A DNA stretch of 10,581 nt from Candidatus Omnitrophota bacterium (GCA_028717105.1 JAQUOM010000058.1:1-10581); one strand, 5' to 3'. Numbered from the stretch's first letter, positions 1-6,380 are shown. Notes: generated from the sequence alone by a model not told the origin. Translations and numbers: made by a program.

Positions 1-942
1 GACAAACTGAGTTCCAGGCTTTTCATCGCAGAAAAAGTCAGGGAGATCGACCGGGCCGTCAAATCCGGTTTTGCCATCAACGCCCTATCCGGCGGCGTGG
101 ATTCATCGGCGGTGACCATGCTGGGGCATAAGGCCCTGGGCAAGAGGCTCAAGACCTATTTTATCGATAACGGCATCATGCGCCGCAACGAGGCGCGCCA
201 GATCGTTTTATTATTCAAGAGGCTGGGTGTTACGGTCGATGTCATCGACGCCAAAGAGAAATTCTTTAAGGCCCTCAAGGGCGTTACGGACCCCGAAGAA
301 AAACGCGAAGCCATCACCAGTACCTTCTATAAAGATGTGTTCGGCGTCCTGGTGAGGAACAGCAAGGCCAAGTATCTTTTGCAGGGGACCATCCTGACGG
401 ATGTCGACGAAACCGTCGCCGGCATCAAGCGCCAGCACAATGTGTTCAAGCAGCTGGGCATAGATCCGCAGAAGGCCTTCGGGTATAAGATCCTCGAGCC
501 CCTGGTCCAGCTGCGCAAGGACGGCGTGCGCAAGGTGGCCCAGGCGCTGGGTTTGCCCCCGTCGATATTCAGCCGCATGCCGTTTCCCGGGCCGGCCCTG
601 GCCGCCCGCGTCATCGGCGAGGTGACGCCGGAGAAGATCGAGATGGTGCGCCTTGCGACGGCCATCACCGAAGAGGCCTTGGTGTCGGTCAAGCCATTTC
701 AGTGCATGGCTATTCTCCATAACGACCGGGTTACAGGCATCCGGGACGGGAAAAGAGATTTCGGCATGCAGATCGAGATCCGTTGCTGGGACAGCATCGA
801 TGCCCGCAAGGCAGAACCGAGCAGGGTTCCTTATGAGACGCTTAGTCTTTTGGCGCGGCGCATTGTAACGGAAGTTCCCGGCGTCGTGAGCGTGACCTAT
901 AACATCACGCCCAAACCGCCGTCGACCATGGAAGCGATATAA
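1..942 (+). CDS. guaA: GMP synthase-type ATP pyrophosphatase (GuaA C-terminal half), 5' end outside the window
   Basis: The frame is open from the first base, so the start lies upstream; 313 residues are visible. The PP-loop SGGVDSS (visible residues 30-36) marks an N-type ATP pyrophosphatase that adenylates its substrate. It is followed by GuaA-like blocks: DNGIMRRNEA, FKALKGVTDPEEKR, LLQGTI, a PFPGPALAARVIGEVTPE stretch, and a C-terminal dimerisation domain ending in KPPSTMEAI. The GuaA family makes GMP from XMP using ammonia from a glutaminase domain or subunit. Whether a glutaminase domain is fused upstream cannot be seen; archaea often carry the two as separate proteins, and the VTPEK and GVTDPEEKR wording resembles the archaeal form. 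Oddities: the usual IKSHHNVGGLP is IKRQHNVFKQLGI here, and the usual C-terminal KPPATIEWE ends in MEAI, so the substrate could differ. GTG at 97 lies inside the PP-loop and is not the start. Family assignment is firm; true GMP synthase activity is less sure. Confidence 0.85.
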   Translation, partial: DKLSSRLFIAEKVREIDRAVKSGFAINALSGGVDSSAVTMLGHKALGKRLKTYFIDNGIMRRNEARQIVLLFKRLGVTVDVIDAKEKFFKALKGVTDPEEKREAITSTFYKDVFGVLVRNSKAKYLLQGTILTDVDETVAGIKRQHNVFKQLGIDPQKAFGYKILEPLVQLRKDGVRKVAQALGLPPSIFSRMPFPGPALAARVIGEVTPEKIEMVRLATAITEEALVSVKPFQCMAILHNDRVTGIRDGKRDFGMQIEIRCWDSIDARKAEPSRVPYETLSLLARRIVTEVPGVVSVTYNITPKPPSTMEAI

Positions 943-978
943 TTTTTTTACCCCGGCAGGATGGATCAAAGAAAACCT

Positions 979-1016
979 AAAGGCTGTTGATCGATGCAGA
1001 TCAACAGCCTTTTTTT
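979..1016 (+). terminator. Intrinsic terminator after the guaA-type gene
   Basis: A perfect 14-bp inverted repeat (arms 979-992 and 999-1012) closes a 6-nt loop, GATGCA, and runs into seven consecutive T (1010-1016). It lies 37 bases after the stop codon of the upstream gene and about 100 bases before phoB, so the two are probably separate transcripts. Confidence 0.92.
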
Positions 1017-1062
1017 CGGGGCCTTGGCAGAAGACCGTTCCCTTGAGAAAACATGAATACCG

Positions 1063-1100
1063 TTGTTTTGTCATAGGTTGTTTGTTAAGATATTTCTTAA
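1063..1100 (+). promoter_or_regulatory. Candidate phoB promoter with a palindrome
   Basis: TTGTTT (1063-1068) and TAAGAT (1086-1091) are separated by 17 bp and form a moderate sigma-70-like promoter. A perfect inverted repeat, TTAAGA-TATT-TCTTAA (1085-1100), overlaps the -10 and could be an operator. One 11-mer at 1068-1078 (TTGTCATAGGT) resembles the repeat unit upstream of pstS, but no second unit follows at 11-bp spacing, so PhoB autoregulation is only weakly suggested. The ribosome binding site AGGAGA (1107-1112) lies downstream. Confidence 0.35.
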
Positions 1101-1117
1101 GAGCACAGGAGAATGCG

Positions 1118-1807
1118 ATGAAAAGAACGATTTTGATCGTAGAAGACGAAAAAGATATCGTCAAGATGCTGGAGTATAATCTCCAGAAAGAAGGGTTTAA
1201 GACCTTGTCCGCCCGTGACGGAGAAGATGCTTTGGACGTGGCGCATCGAGAGCATCCGCATCTGGTCATTTTAGATTTGATGCTCCCCGGCATGGACGGC
1301 CTGGAGGTCTGCAAGGCGCTTAAGGGCGACAGCAAGACGGCAGCGATCCCGATTATTATGCTGACGGCAAAAGTCCAGGAGTCGGATAAAGTCATCGGGC
1401 TTGAATTGGGAGCGGACGATTATATGACCAAGCCCTTCAGCCCCAGGGAACTCGTCGCCAGGATCAAGGCCGTGCTGCGCCGTATGACGGAGAAAGGGCC
1501 GTCGGCGGAAGTAATGAAGATCGGAGAGCTGACGGTCGATTTTTCAAAGATCAGGGTGCTGGTCAAAGAAAAGCCCGTCGAGCTGACGGCCAAGGAATTT
1601 GAGCTGCTCAAGACGTTGATCAAGGCCAGGGGCAGGGTCCTTTCCAGGGACTATCTCCTGGACACCATCTGGGGTTTTGACCATGCGATTGAGATCCAGA
1701 CGCGGACGGTGGATGTCCATATCAGGACACTGCGCAAAAAGTTAAAAAGCGAGGCGAAACGGATCATTACCGTCAAAAATTACGGGTATAGGTTCGAAGA
1801 GGAGTAG
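1118..1807 (+). CDS. phoB: Phosphate regulon response regulator PhoB (OmpR/PhoB family)
   Basis: This 229-residue protein is a two-domain transcription factor of normal family length. The receiver domain (about 1-120) has the acidic pair E9/D10, the phospho-acceptor D53 in VILDLMLPGMDG, T83 in MLTAK and K105 in TKPF. A winged-helix DNA-binding domain follows (about 130-227), with LTAKEFELLKTL, the recognition-helix region RTVDVHIRTLRKKL and the closing wing TVKNYGYRFEE. ATG 1118 is chosen because AGGAGA lies 5 bases upstream and the receiver fold begins right there; an upstream in-frame TTG at 1043 would add 25 non-homologous residues. It is followed after 6 bases by phoR, so the two form a pair. 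PhoB-type assignment rests on the sequence type and on the pst-phoU operon next door; the likely targets are the two 11-bp repeat arrays in this window. Confidence 0.93.
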   Translation: MKRTILIVEDEKDIVKMLEYNLQKEGFKTLSARDGEDALDVAHREHPHLVILDLMLPGMDGLEVCKALKGDSKTAAIPIIMLTAKVQESDKVIGLELGADDYMTKPFSPRELVARIKAVLRRMTEKGPSAEVMKIGELTVDFSKIRVLVKEKPVELTAKEFELLKTLIKARGRVLSRDYLLDTIWGFDHAIEIQTRTVDVHIRTLRKKLKSEAKRIITVKNYGYRFEEE

Positions 1808-1813
1808 ATTCTT

Positions 1814-3589
1814 TTGTTTAAGAAGAACAGTTTTAAAATAAAGCTTACCTTCTCGTATGTTTTGCTTATTGCCGTATCCTTTGTTTTTGTCGTCTTTTTT
1901 CTAGACAGGAATCTAGGCGAAAATTCCCTCCGTGACATCCGGTTTTCCCTCGTCAGCCAGGCCCGTCTCATAGAAGACCAGATCTCTCCCGAAAGGCTCA
2001 AACAGCGGGATACCGCTTATCTGGAGGCGTTAACAGCGCGGCTGAGCTCAAAGATCGACGGCCGGATCACCATTATCGATAGAGAAGGGAAGGTTCTGGC
2101 CGAGTCCCGGAAATCGCATGAAGAGATTTCCGGCATGGAAAATCATCTCTATCGTCCGGAGATCAGGGACGCCTTGACCGGCTTGACGGGCATCGATACG
2201 CGTTATTCCTCGACTCTTAAGATGGATATGTTGTATGTGGCCTTGCCGATAAAACAAAATGACGATATCGCCGGCGTTTTGAGATTGGCGCTGCCTCTGG
2301 AGAATGTCGAGAGGACATTGTCGGCGGTCAGAAAAATAATTCTTTTGGGCCTGTTTTTGGCCTTAGGCGTTGCTTTTATCCTGGGGTCCCTGCTGGCGTC
2401 GCAGACCATCAAGCCCATCAACAGGATGATCCATGTCTCGCGTAAATTCTCGGAAGGGGACTTTAGCCGAAGGATCATTCAACACTCCGGCGATGAAATC
2501 GGCGAGCTCGCCGCCACGCTCAATAAGATGGCCCAGGATATCGAAGACAAGATCAGGGAGATCGAGGTCCAGAACCAGAAACTTGCGGCGATTTTTAACA
2601 GCATGATCGAGGGGGTCATTGTTGTCGACGGGGCCGGGCGCATCATGTCCATCAATCCCACGATCGAAAAGATGTTCGGCCTTTTGAAAAAAGATGTCCA
2701 GGGCAAGGCCTTTTTGGAGGCGATACGCAATAACGACATTGCGGAGATCATCAAAAGCGTCCTGGGACACGGCCGGCCGCTCTCGACAGAGATAACGCTT
2801 GTGTATCCCGTACACAGGATTTTTGAAGTGAATACGACCCCTATTTTCGGCAATGAGGCGGTAAATGGGTGCCTCGTGGTCATTCACGATATCACGGAGA
2901 TGCGCCGGCTTGAGACCATCCGGAGTGATTTTGTCGCGAATGTTTCTCATGAGCTTAAGACGCCCTTGACGTCCATCAAGGGCTTTGTGGAAACGCTCCT
3001 GGAGGGCGCACTCGACGATAAAAAGAACAACAGGAATTTCTTAGCGATCATCCAGGACCATGCGGACCGGCTTGACCGCCTGGTGGATGATTTGCTTTCG
3101 TTGTCGCACCTGGAGTCCAAGGAGATCGTGCTTCAACGCGATGACTGCAACCTCTACGCGCTCGTTGAAAAAGCGATCCCCGGGTTTGCATCCCAGTCGA
3201 AAAAGAAGAACATCGAGATCAAAAATGAATTGCCCGAGGGCTTGTCTCTCAAGGTGGACCGGGCAAGAATAGAACAGGTGTTCGTCAATCTGATCGATAA
3301 CGGCATCAAGTTTAACAAGGACAAAGGTTTTGTCAGGATCTGCGGCCGGGTGATCGACGACAAGGTGCATGTCAGCGTTGAGGATTCCGGCATCGGCATC
3401 CCGCAGAAGGATATTCCCCGTATTTTTGAGCGATTCTACCGTGTCGATAAAGCGCGCTCGCGCGAACTCGGCGGAACGGGACTCGGCTTGTCCATCGTCA
3501 GGCATATCGTCGAGCTGCACGGAGGACATGTCGGCGTCGAAAGCACGGAAGGTTTTGGTTCAAAGTTCTGGTTCACTCTTCCCGCGTAG
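1814..3589 (+). CDS. phoR: Phosphate regulon sensor histidine kinase PhoR (HAMP-PAS-HisKA-HATPase)
   Basis: This 591-residue membrane kinase is the partner of PhoB. The order is: transmembrane helix 1 (about 11-30); an extracytoplasmic domain of about 140 residues; transmembrane helix 2 (about 174-195); HAMP (about 196-245, with IKPINRMIHVSRKFSEGDF); PAS (about 255-365, LAAIFNSMIEGVIVVD); HisKA with the phospho-acceptor H379 in NVSHELKTPL; and the ATPase domain with N-box N492 (NLIDNGIKF), DSGIGI from D524, the F-box IFERFYRVDKARS and GGTGLG from 553. All catalytic boxes are intact. The start is TTG 1814, with AGAGGAG at 1798-1804 overlapping the end of phoB, which suggests translational coupling. 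The large outer domain resembles the PhoR/WalK-type sensors of Firmicutes and many other phyla rather than E. coli PhoR, which lacks one. What it senses is unknown; in this setting signalling through Pst and PhoU is expected. Confidence 0.92.
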   Translation: MFKKNSFKIKLTFSYVLLIAVSFVFVVFFLDRNLGENSLRDIRFSLVSQARLIEDQISPERLKQRDTAYLEALTARLSSKIDGRITIIDREGKVLAESRKSHEEISGMENHLYRPEIRDALTGLTGIDTRYSSTLKMDMLYVALPIKQNDDIAGVLRLALPLENVERTLSAVRKIILLGLFLALGVAFILGSLLASQTIKPINRMIHVSRKFSEGDFSRRIIQHSGDEIGELAATLNKMAQDIEDKIREIEVQNQKLAAIFNSMIEGVIVVDGAGRIMSINPTIEKMFGLLKKDVQGKAFLEAIRNNDIAEIIKSVLGHGRPLSTEITLVYPVHRIFEVNTTPIFGNEAVNGCLVVIHDITEMRRLETIRSDFVANVSHELKTPLTSIKGFVETLLEGALDDKKNNRNFLAIIQDHADRLDRLVDDLLSLSHLESKEIVLQRDDCNLYALVEKAIPGFASQSKKKNIEIKNELPEGLSLKVDRARIEQVFVNLIDNGIKFNKDKGFVRICGRVIDDKVHVSVEDSGIGIPQKDIPRIFERFYRVDKARSRELGGTGLGLSIVRHIVELHGGHVGVESTEGFGSKFWFTLPA

Positions 3590-3626
3590 CCCCCTAAGAA
3601 TTCTTTCCCGCAGTCGTCCTTCACTC

Positions 3627-3657
3627 GGGCCGCTTAAGGATCTCCCTCAGGCGGCCC
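3627..3657 (+). terminator. Hairpin after phoR, possible weak terminator
   Basis: The perfect 7-bp arms GGGCCGC (3627-3633) and GCGGCCC (3651-3657) enclose a 17-base loop. No clean T tract follows (the next bases are AAATACTTTACC, with TTTT only at 3674-3677), so termination would be inefficient or factor-dependent. It is the only candidate between the phoR stop and the next promoter-like region. Confidence 0.35.
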
Positions 3658-3663
3658 AAATAC

Positions 3664-3717
3664 TTTACCTATCTTTTACTCGCCCTTGAAGCGGATTTAA
3701 TGCCCGTGTTTTATATT
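3664..3717 (+). promoter_or_regulatory. Pho-box-like four-repeat array and -10 for the porin transcript
   Basis: Four units starting with TT and carrying A at position 4 lie exactly 11 bp apart: TTTACC at 3664, TTTACT at 3675, TTGAAG at 3686 and TTAATG at 3697. A -10-like TATATT sits at 3712-3717, 15 bp after the start of the last repeat. The layout copies the array before pstS almost base for base in spacing, although the motif match is poorer, with the third unit weakest. PhoB-family regulators bind head-to-tail repeats of 11-bp period that stand in for the -35 box. Inferred role: phosphate-starvation promoter for the porin, with transcription starting near 3724. Confidence 0.5.
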
Positions 3718-3747
3718 TTCATTGTGACATATACAAAAAAACGGGCC

Positions 3748-3852
3748 ATGGGACAAATCTTCAAACAGGTGATCCGCGCCTGCGCGGATTTCCTTGTCCG
3801 GATGATCGACGAAGAATTCAGGAGGATCGATGAATTCTGCCGCCCGTATTGA
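3748..3852 (+). CDS. Possible small protein or leader peptide, 34 residues
   Basis: The frame opens at ATG 3748 and ends at TGA 3850-3852. The product looks helical and charged (MGQIFKQVIRAC, then FLVRMIDEEFRRIDEFCRPY), with codons similar to neighbouring genes. No Shine-Dalgarno sequence precedes this ATG. An in-frame ATG at 3700 would extend it to 50 residues with a hydrophobic start, but that lies upstream of the predicted transcription start. The end overlaps the start of the next small frame by 23 bases, so the two might be one gene broken by a frameshift. I do not recognise it, and it may be non-coding. Confidence 0.25.
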   Translation: MGQIFKQVIRACADFLVRMIDEEFRRIDEFCRPY

Positions 3853-3934
3853 TGTATCCATGATGCTTCGGAATATACGAGAGGAGCGGAAGAGGATTTG
3901 CGAAAGATCCGCAAAGGATGCTCCGGCGGCTTAA
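3830..3934 (+). CDS. Possible small protein, 34 residues, with a good ribosome binding site
   Basis: ATG 3830 is preceded by GGAGG (3821-3825) at a 4-base spacing, and the frame closes at TAA 3932-3934. The product is basic and probably helical (IDVSMMLRNIREERKRICE), loosely like the amino end of small antitoxin-type proteins, but too short to assign. The ribosome binding site lies in the loop of a perfect 8-bp hairpin (3813-3820 with 3831-3838) and the start codon straddles the loop and the right arm, so initiation could depend on that fold or on ribosomes translating the overlapping frame ahead of it. Coding status is uncertain. Confidence 0.28.
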   Translation: MNSAARIDVSMMLRNIREERKRICERSAKDAPAA

Positions 3935-4092
3935 AGAGGGCGATGGCCGGACGGATAAGTCCGGCCGTTTAGCCCGTCGCAAAGCGGCGAGGCTGCGCCT
4001 TCGGCGGACGCGCCCGGCGAAATGTGGGCCGGGCCGGTGGCACAAGAGTATCGAAACCAAAGTCCATGTGTCGAGAGAAAAGGAGGAAAGGT

Positions 4093-5376
4093 ATGAAAAG
4101 GTTGCTTGGGGGTTTTCTGGCAGTTTGGGGCATCATGTGTTTAGGGGTGAGCCATTCTTTTGCCGGCCAGGTGGACATTTTACTTCAGAAGCTGGTAGAT
4201 AAAGGTATTTTGACTGCCGGCGAAGCTTCGCAGGTCCGCACGGAAACCGAAGAAGAGGCCAAGGTGGAAGCTGCGCAAGGCAAGACCCCCGGCGTGCCCG
4301 ATTGGGTCAGGAATATTAAGTTGAAGGGGGACTTTCGGCTGCGGTATCAGTACAAGCACGATAAAGCCGATAATGATGTCACCAGCGATACGCATATCGG
4401 CCGCGTGCGCGTGCGGGTCGGCTTGGAAGGCAAGGTCAATGATAAGCTCATGGCCGGCGTGGGGTTGGCGACTAATTCCGGCGGAGACCCCCGTTCCACG
4501 AACATCACGTTTGGGGACAAAAACGGAGGTTATTCGACCAAGATGGAGGTCCGTCTTGATTATGCTTACGCCAAGTATCTGCCTTTTTCGTGGTTAACGC
4601 TTGAAGGCGGCAAGATGCCTTTAGGCGATGTGCTTTGGGAGCCCACGGACCTGATTTGGGATACGGACATTACCCCTGAAGGAGGCATTTTCGGATTGGA
4701 GCAGAACCTGGGGCCCCGTGCGACGGTTTTTCTGAAAACCGGTCCGCTCTTTGGTACGGCGGACACGAGTTCAAACAGCGATCCCGTGATGCTCTATCTT
4801 GTCCAGCCCGGGGTCAAGTATAAATTCAACGATAACGTTTCAGTCAAGGGCACCTTTTCTCTCTATAACTGGACGAATGTGAAGGGAAAGGCGTATCCGA
4901 CGGACAGCTGGTATAAGAGCAGCAATACCAAGAACGGGTCTGCCTGGGCCTACGATTATCGCGTGGTCAGTCCTGCGATTGAAGCCACCATCAAAGAGCC
5001 TTTTAAGGCGGTCGGATGGAAGGTCGAGAGCCTGAAGCTATTCGGCGAGTACGTGAATAACGCGGCCATTTCGGACAAGAATACGGGTTATGCCCTCGGG
5101 TTTCAGTTCGGTCACGAAAAAGTCCAGAAATGGGGCGATTGGCAGTTCAAGTACATCTATGCCATGCTTGAGAAAGATGCTGTCCTTGATACGACCCCTG
5201 ACTCCGACCGTTATAGCGGCAAGACCGGCATGAGAAGCCACGAAGGCGCGCTTACCTTTGGCCTGGCAAAAAACACGTTCCTGGGTATTGATGTTTATCG
5301 TTCCTGGAATATTGCCGGGACATCAAGGAAGGCCCCTGAAACTTTAGTCCAGGTTGACTGGAACCTGAAGTTCTAA
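4093..5376 (+). CDS. Outer-membrane porin, putative phosphate-starvation porin
   Basis: The protein has 427 residues. A signal peptide (1-24, MKRLL then a hydrophobic core, cleavage after SHSFA) is followed by a short helical segment (about 26-62, rich in E and K) and then alternating hydrophobic/polar strands of a beta-barrel from about residue 72 (NIKLKGDFRLRYQY) to the end. The last residues QVDWNLKF finish in Phe, the usual outer-membrane assembly signal. It resembles the broad 'putative porin' family found in deltaproteobacteria and candidate phyla rather than E. coli PhoE. ATG 4093 is chosen because AGGAGG (4081-4086) sits 6 bases ahead and the signal peptide begins there; an upstream ATG at 4024 would bury the signal. 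It sits between phoBR and pst and has its own Pho-box-like promoter, so a role in taking phosphate or phosphate-containing anions across the outer membrane is inferred. Specificity cannot be read from the sequence. Confidence 0.85.
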   Translation: MKRLLGGFLAVWGIMCLGVSHSFAGQVDILLQKLVDKGILTAGEASQVRTETEEEAKVEAAQGKTPGVPDWVRNIKLKGDFRLRYQYKHDKADNDVTSDTHIGRVRVRVGLEGKVNDKLMAGVGLATNSGGDPRSTNITFGDKNGGYSTKMEVRLDYAYAKYLPFSWLTLEGGKMPLGDVLWEPTDLIWDTDITPEGGIFGLEQNLGPRATVFLKTGPLFGTADTSSNSDPVMLYLVQPGVKYKFNDNVSVKGTFSLYNWTNVKGKAYPTDSWYKSSNTKNGSAWAYDYRVVSPAIEATIKEPFKAVGWKVESLKLFGEYVNNAAISDKNTGYALGFQFGHEKVQKWGDWQFKYIYAMLEKDAVLDTTPDSDRYSGKTGMRSHEGALTFGLAKNTFLGIDVYRSWNIAGTSRKAPETLVQVDWNLKF

Positions 5377-5390
5377 TGATATCGTCGACG

Positions 5391-5419
5391 CCTCTTTGCA
5401 AAAGGGAGGTTTTTATTTT
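5391..5419 (+). terminator. Probable intrinsic terminator after the porin
   Basis: CCTCTTT (5391-5397) pairs with AGGGAGG (5403-5409), including two G-T wobbles, around a 5-base loop, and is followed by TTTTTATTTT (5410-5419). It lies 15 bases after the porin stop and separates the porin from the pst operon. The tail overlaps the first repeat of the pstS array. Confidence 0.6.
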
Positions 5420-5469
5420 ACACAGATTTAACATGGATTTAATAGGGGCATCATATAGGTCATTATAAT
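5417..5469 (+). promoter_or_regulatory. Pho-box-like array and -10 of the pst operon
   Basis: Four head-to-tail units occur at exactly 11-bp intervals: TTTACACAGAT (5417), TTAACATGGAT (5428), TTAATAGGGGC (5439) and ATCATATAGGT (5450). The first three match the Bacillus PhoP half-site TT(A/C/T)A(C/T)A perfectly and the fourth in five of six positions. The period equals that of PhoB boxes in E. coli. A perfect -10, TATAAT, lies at 5464-5469, and there is no -35 hexamer at the expected place, as is typical of activator-dependent Pho promoters. Two PhoB dimers could bind here. The ribosome binding site of pstS (5482-5489) follows. Confidence 0.8.
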
Positions 5470-5493
5470 AATAAAGATAAAAAGGAGGGCAGG

Positions 5494-6351
5494 ATGTTGA
5501 TAAGAAGAATTCTTTTATTTTTCGCAGTGTTTTTTCTTGTGGCACCGGCTTATGCGGCGAAAGACAAAAATTCCATCCAGGTCAAGGGGTCGGATACGAT
5601 GGTGAATTTAGGCCAGGCGTGGGCCGAGACGTATATGCAGGAGAGCCCAGGCGATTTTGTGGCGGTGACAGGCGGCGGCTCGGGTACGGGGTTCTCCAGC
5701 CTCATCAGCGGCACCTGCGATATTGCCATGAGCTCAAGAAACATCAAAGACAAGGAGATCTCCCTGGCGAAACAAAAAGGCATTGATCCGAACGAGATCA
5801 AGGTCGCCCTCGACGGCTTGGCCGTCGTCGTCAACCCGGGGAACCCGGCAGACAGGCTGACCATCGATCAGCTGGCGCAGATTTTTACCGGCAAGATCAC
5901 CAATTGGAAAGAAGTGGGAGGGGAAGATAAGAAAATCGTGATTCTTTCGCGTGAAGTTAATTCCGGAACGCATGTGTATTTCAAAGAACACGTGCTCAGG
6001 AAGGGCGACCCCAACAGCAAAGAAGAATTCGCGCCCGGTGCGCTATTATTGTCTTCGTCTCAGGCCATCGCCGATGAAGTGGCGGGAAATCCCTCGGCCA
6101 TCGGATACTACGGCATGGGATATATTTCGCCTAAACAAAAACCGGTGATGGTCGCCAAGGACGAGACATCGGCTTACGAAGCGCCGACCATAGAAAATGT
6201 CATCAATGGAAAATACCCGATATCCCGGCCGTTGTTCCTCTATACGAACGGCCAACCGCAAGGGCTTGTTAAAAAGTTCATCGATGCCTGTCTTTCAAAA
6301 GAGGGCCAGGCGATCGTGTTGCAGACGGACTTTGTTCCCATCAACGGTTAA
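5494..6351 (+). CDS. pstS: Periplasmic phosphate-binding protein PstS
   Basis: This 285-residue substrate-binding protein feeds phosphate to PstCA. A signal peptide (1-21, MLIRRILLFF to APAYA) ends without a lipobox cysteine, so the mature protein should be free in the periplasm. The phosphate-contact segments of the PstS family are visible: GSDTM (32-36), TGGGSGTGFSSL (59-70), SSR (80-82) and SREVNSGTH (152-160). LDGLAVVVNP and the LAQIFTGKITNW block (127-138) are also characteristic. Length is close to the compact PstS type of Firmicutes and many other bacteria, shorter than E. coli PstS. AAGGAGGG (5482-5489) is a strong ribosome binding site. It is the first gene of the pst operon, directly downstream of the best Pho-box array in the window, so strong induction under phosphate limitation is expected. 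Confidence 0.95.
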   Translation: MLIRRILLFFAVFFLVAPAYAAKDKNSIQVKGSDTMVNLGQAWAETYMQESPGDFVAVTGGGSGTGFSSLISGTCDIAMSSRNIKDKEISLAKQKGIDPNEIKVALDGLAVVVNPGNPADRLTIDQLAQIFTGKITNWKEVGGEDKKIVILSREVNSGTHVYFKEHVLRKGDPNSKEEFAPGALLLSSSQAIADEVAGNPSAIGYYGMGYISPKQKPVMVAKDETSAYEAPTIENVINGKYPISRPLFLYTNGQPQGLVKKFIDACLSKEGQAIVLQTDFVPING

Positions 6352-6380
6352 CGTGTCCGGCCGGAGCTGCCAGGTTCCCC

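Larger units (their letters stand above)
3718..4092 (+). other. Long structured leader region upstream of the porin
   Basis: No convincing large gene occupies the gap between phoR and the porin. If transcription begins near 3724, the porin mRNA has a leader of about 370 nt with several perfect hairpins: 3772-3778 with 3783-3789 (loop CCTG); 3813-3820 with 3831-3838; 3883-3887 with 3920-3924 enclosing 3897-3902 with 3910-3915; 3938-3941 with 3972-3975 enclosing 3945-3952 with 3959-3966 (loop GGATAA); 3996-3999 with 4003-4006; and 4012-4018 with 4028-4034. None is followed by a T tract, so they are not ordinary terminators. I could not match it to a known riboswitch or RNA family. It could be a regulatory leader, a processed small RNA, or decayed coding sequence. 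The porin ribosome binding site (4081-4086) lies outside the hairpins. Confidence 0.4.

Noticed and set aside
1068..1086. Pho box upstream of phoB
   Set aside because: One 11-mer agrees with the pstS units in 9 of 11 positions, but the neighbouring positions at 11-bp spacing do not match and the distance to the -10 differs.
1043..1117. Upstream TTG start for phoB adding 25 residues
   Set aside because: The added segment is not part of the receiver fold, covers the probable promoter, and ATG 1118 has AGGAGA at proper spacing.
211..1395. A 394-residue minus-strand open frame spanning guaA, the terminator and the start of phoB
   Set aside because: It runs antisense across two well-supported genes and a strong terminator, and its product has no recognisable domain.
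3938..4006. A fluoride or cyclic-di-GMP riboswitch in the leader (GGGCGATGG and CGCAAAGC fragments)
   Set aside because: The fragments are not followed by the remaining conserved core and pairing of either class.
4024..4092. Upstream ATG for the porin adding 23 residues
   Set aside because: It would place a basic stretch ahead of the signal peptide; ATG 4093 has a near-perfect AGGAGG.
3918..4202. A 94-residue plus-strand frame rich in arginine overlapping the porin start
   Set aside because: Composition reflects the GC-rich hairpins and the frame runs out of phase through the porin signal peptide; no good ribosome binding site.
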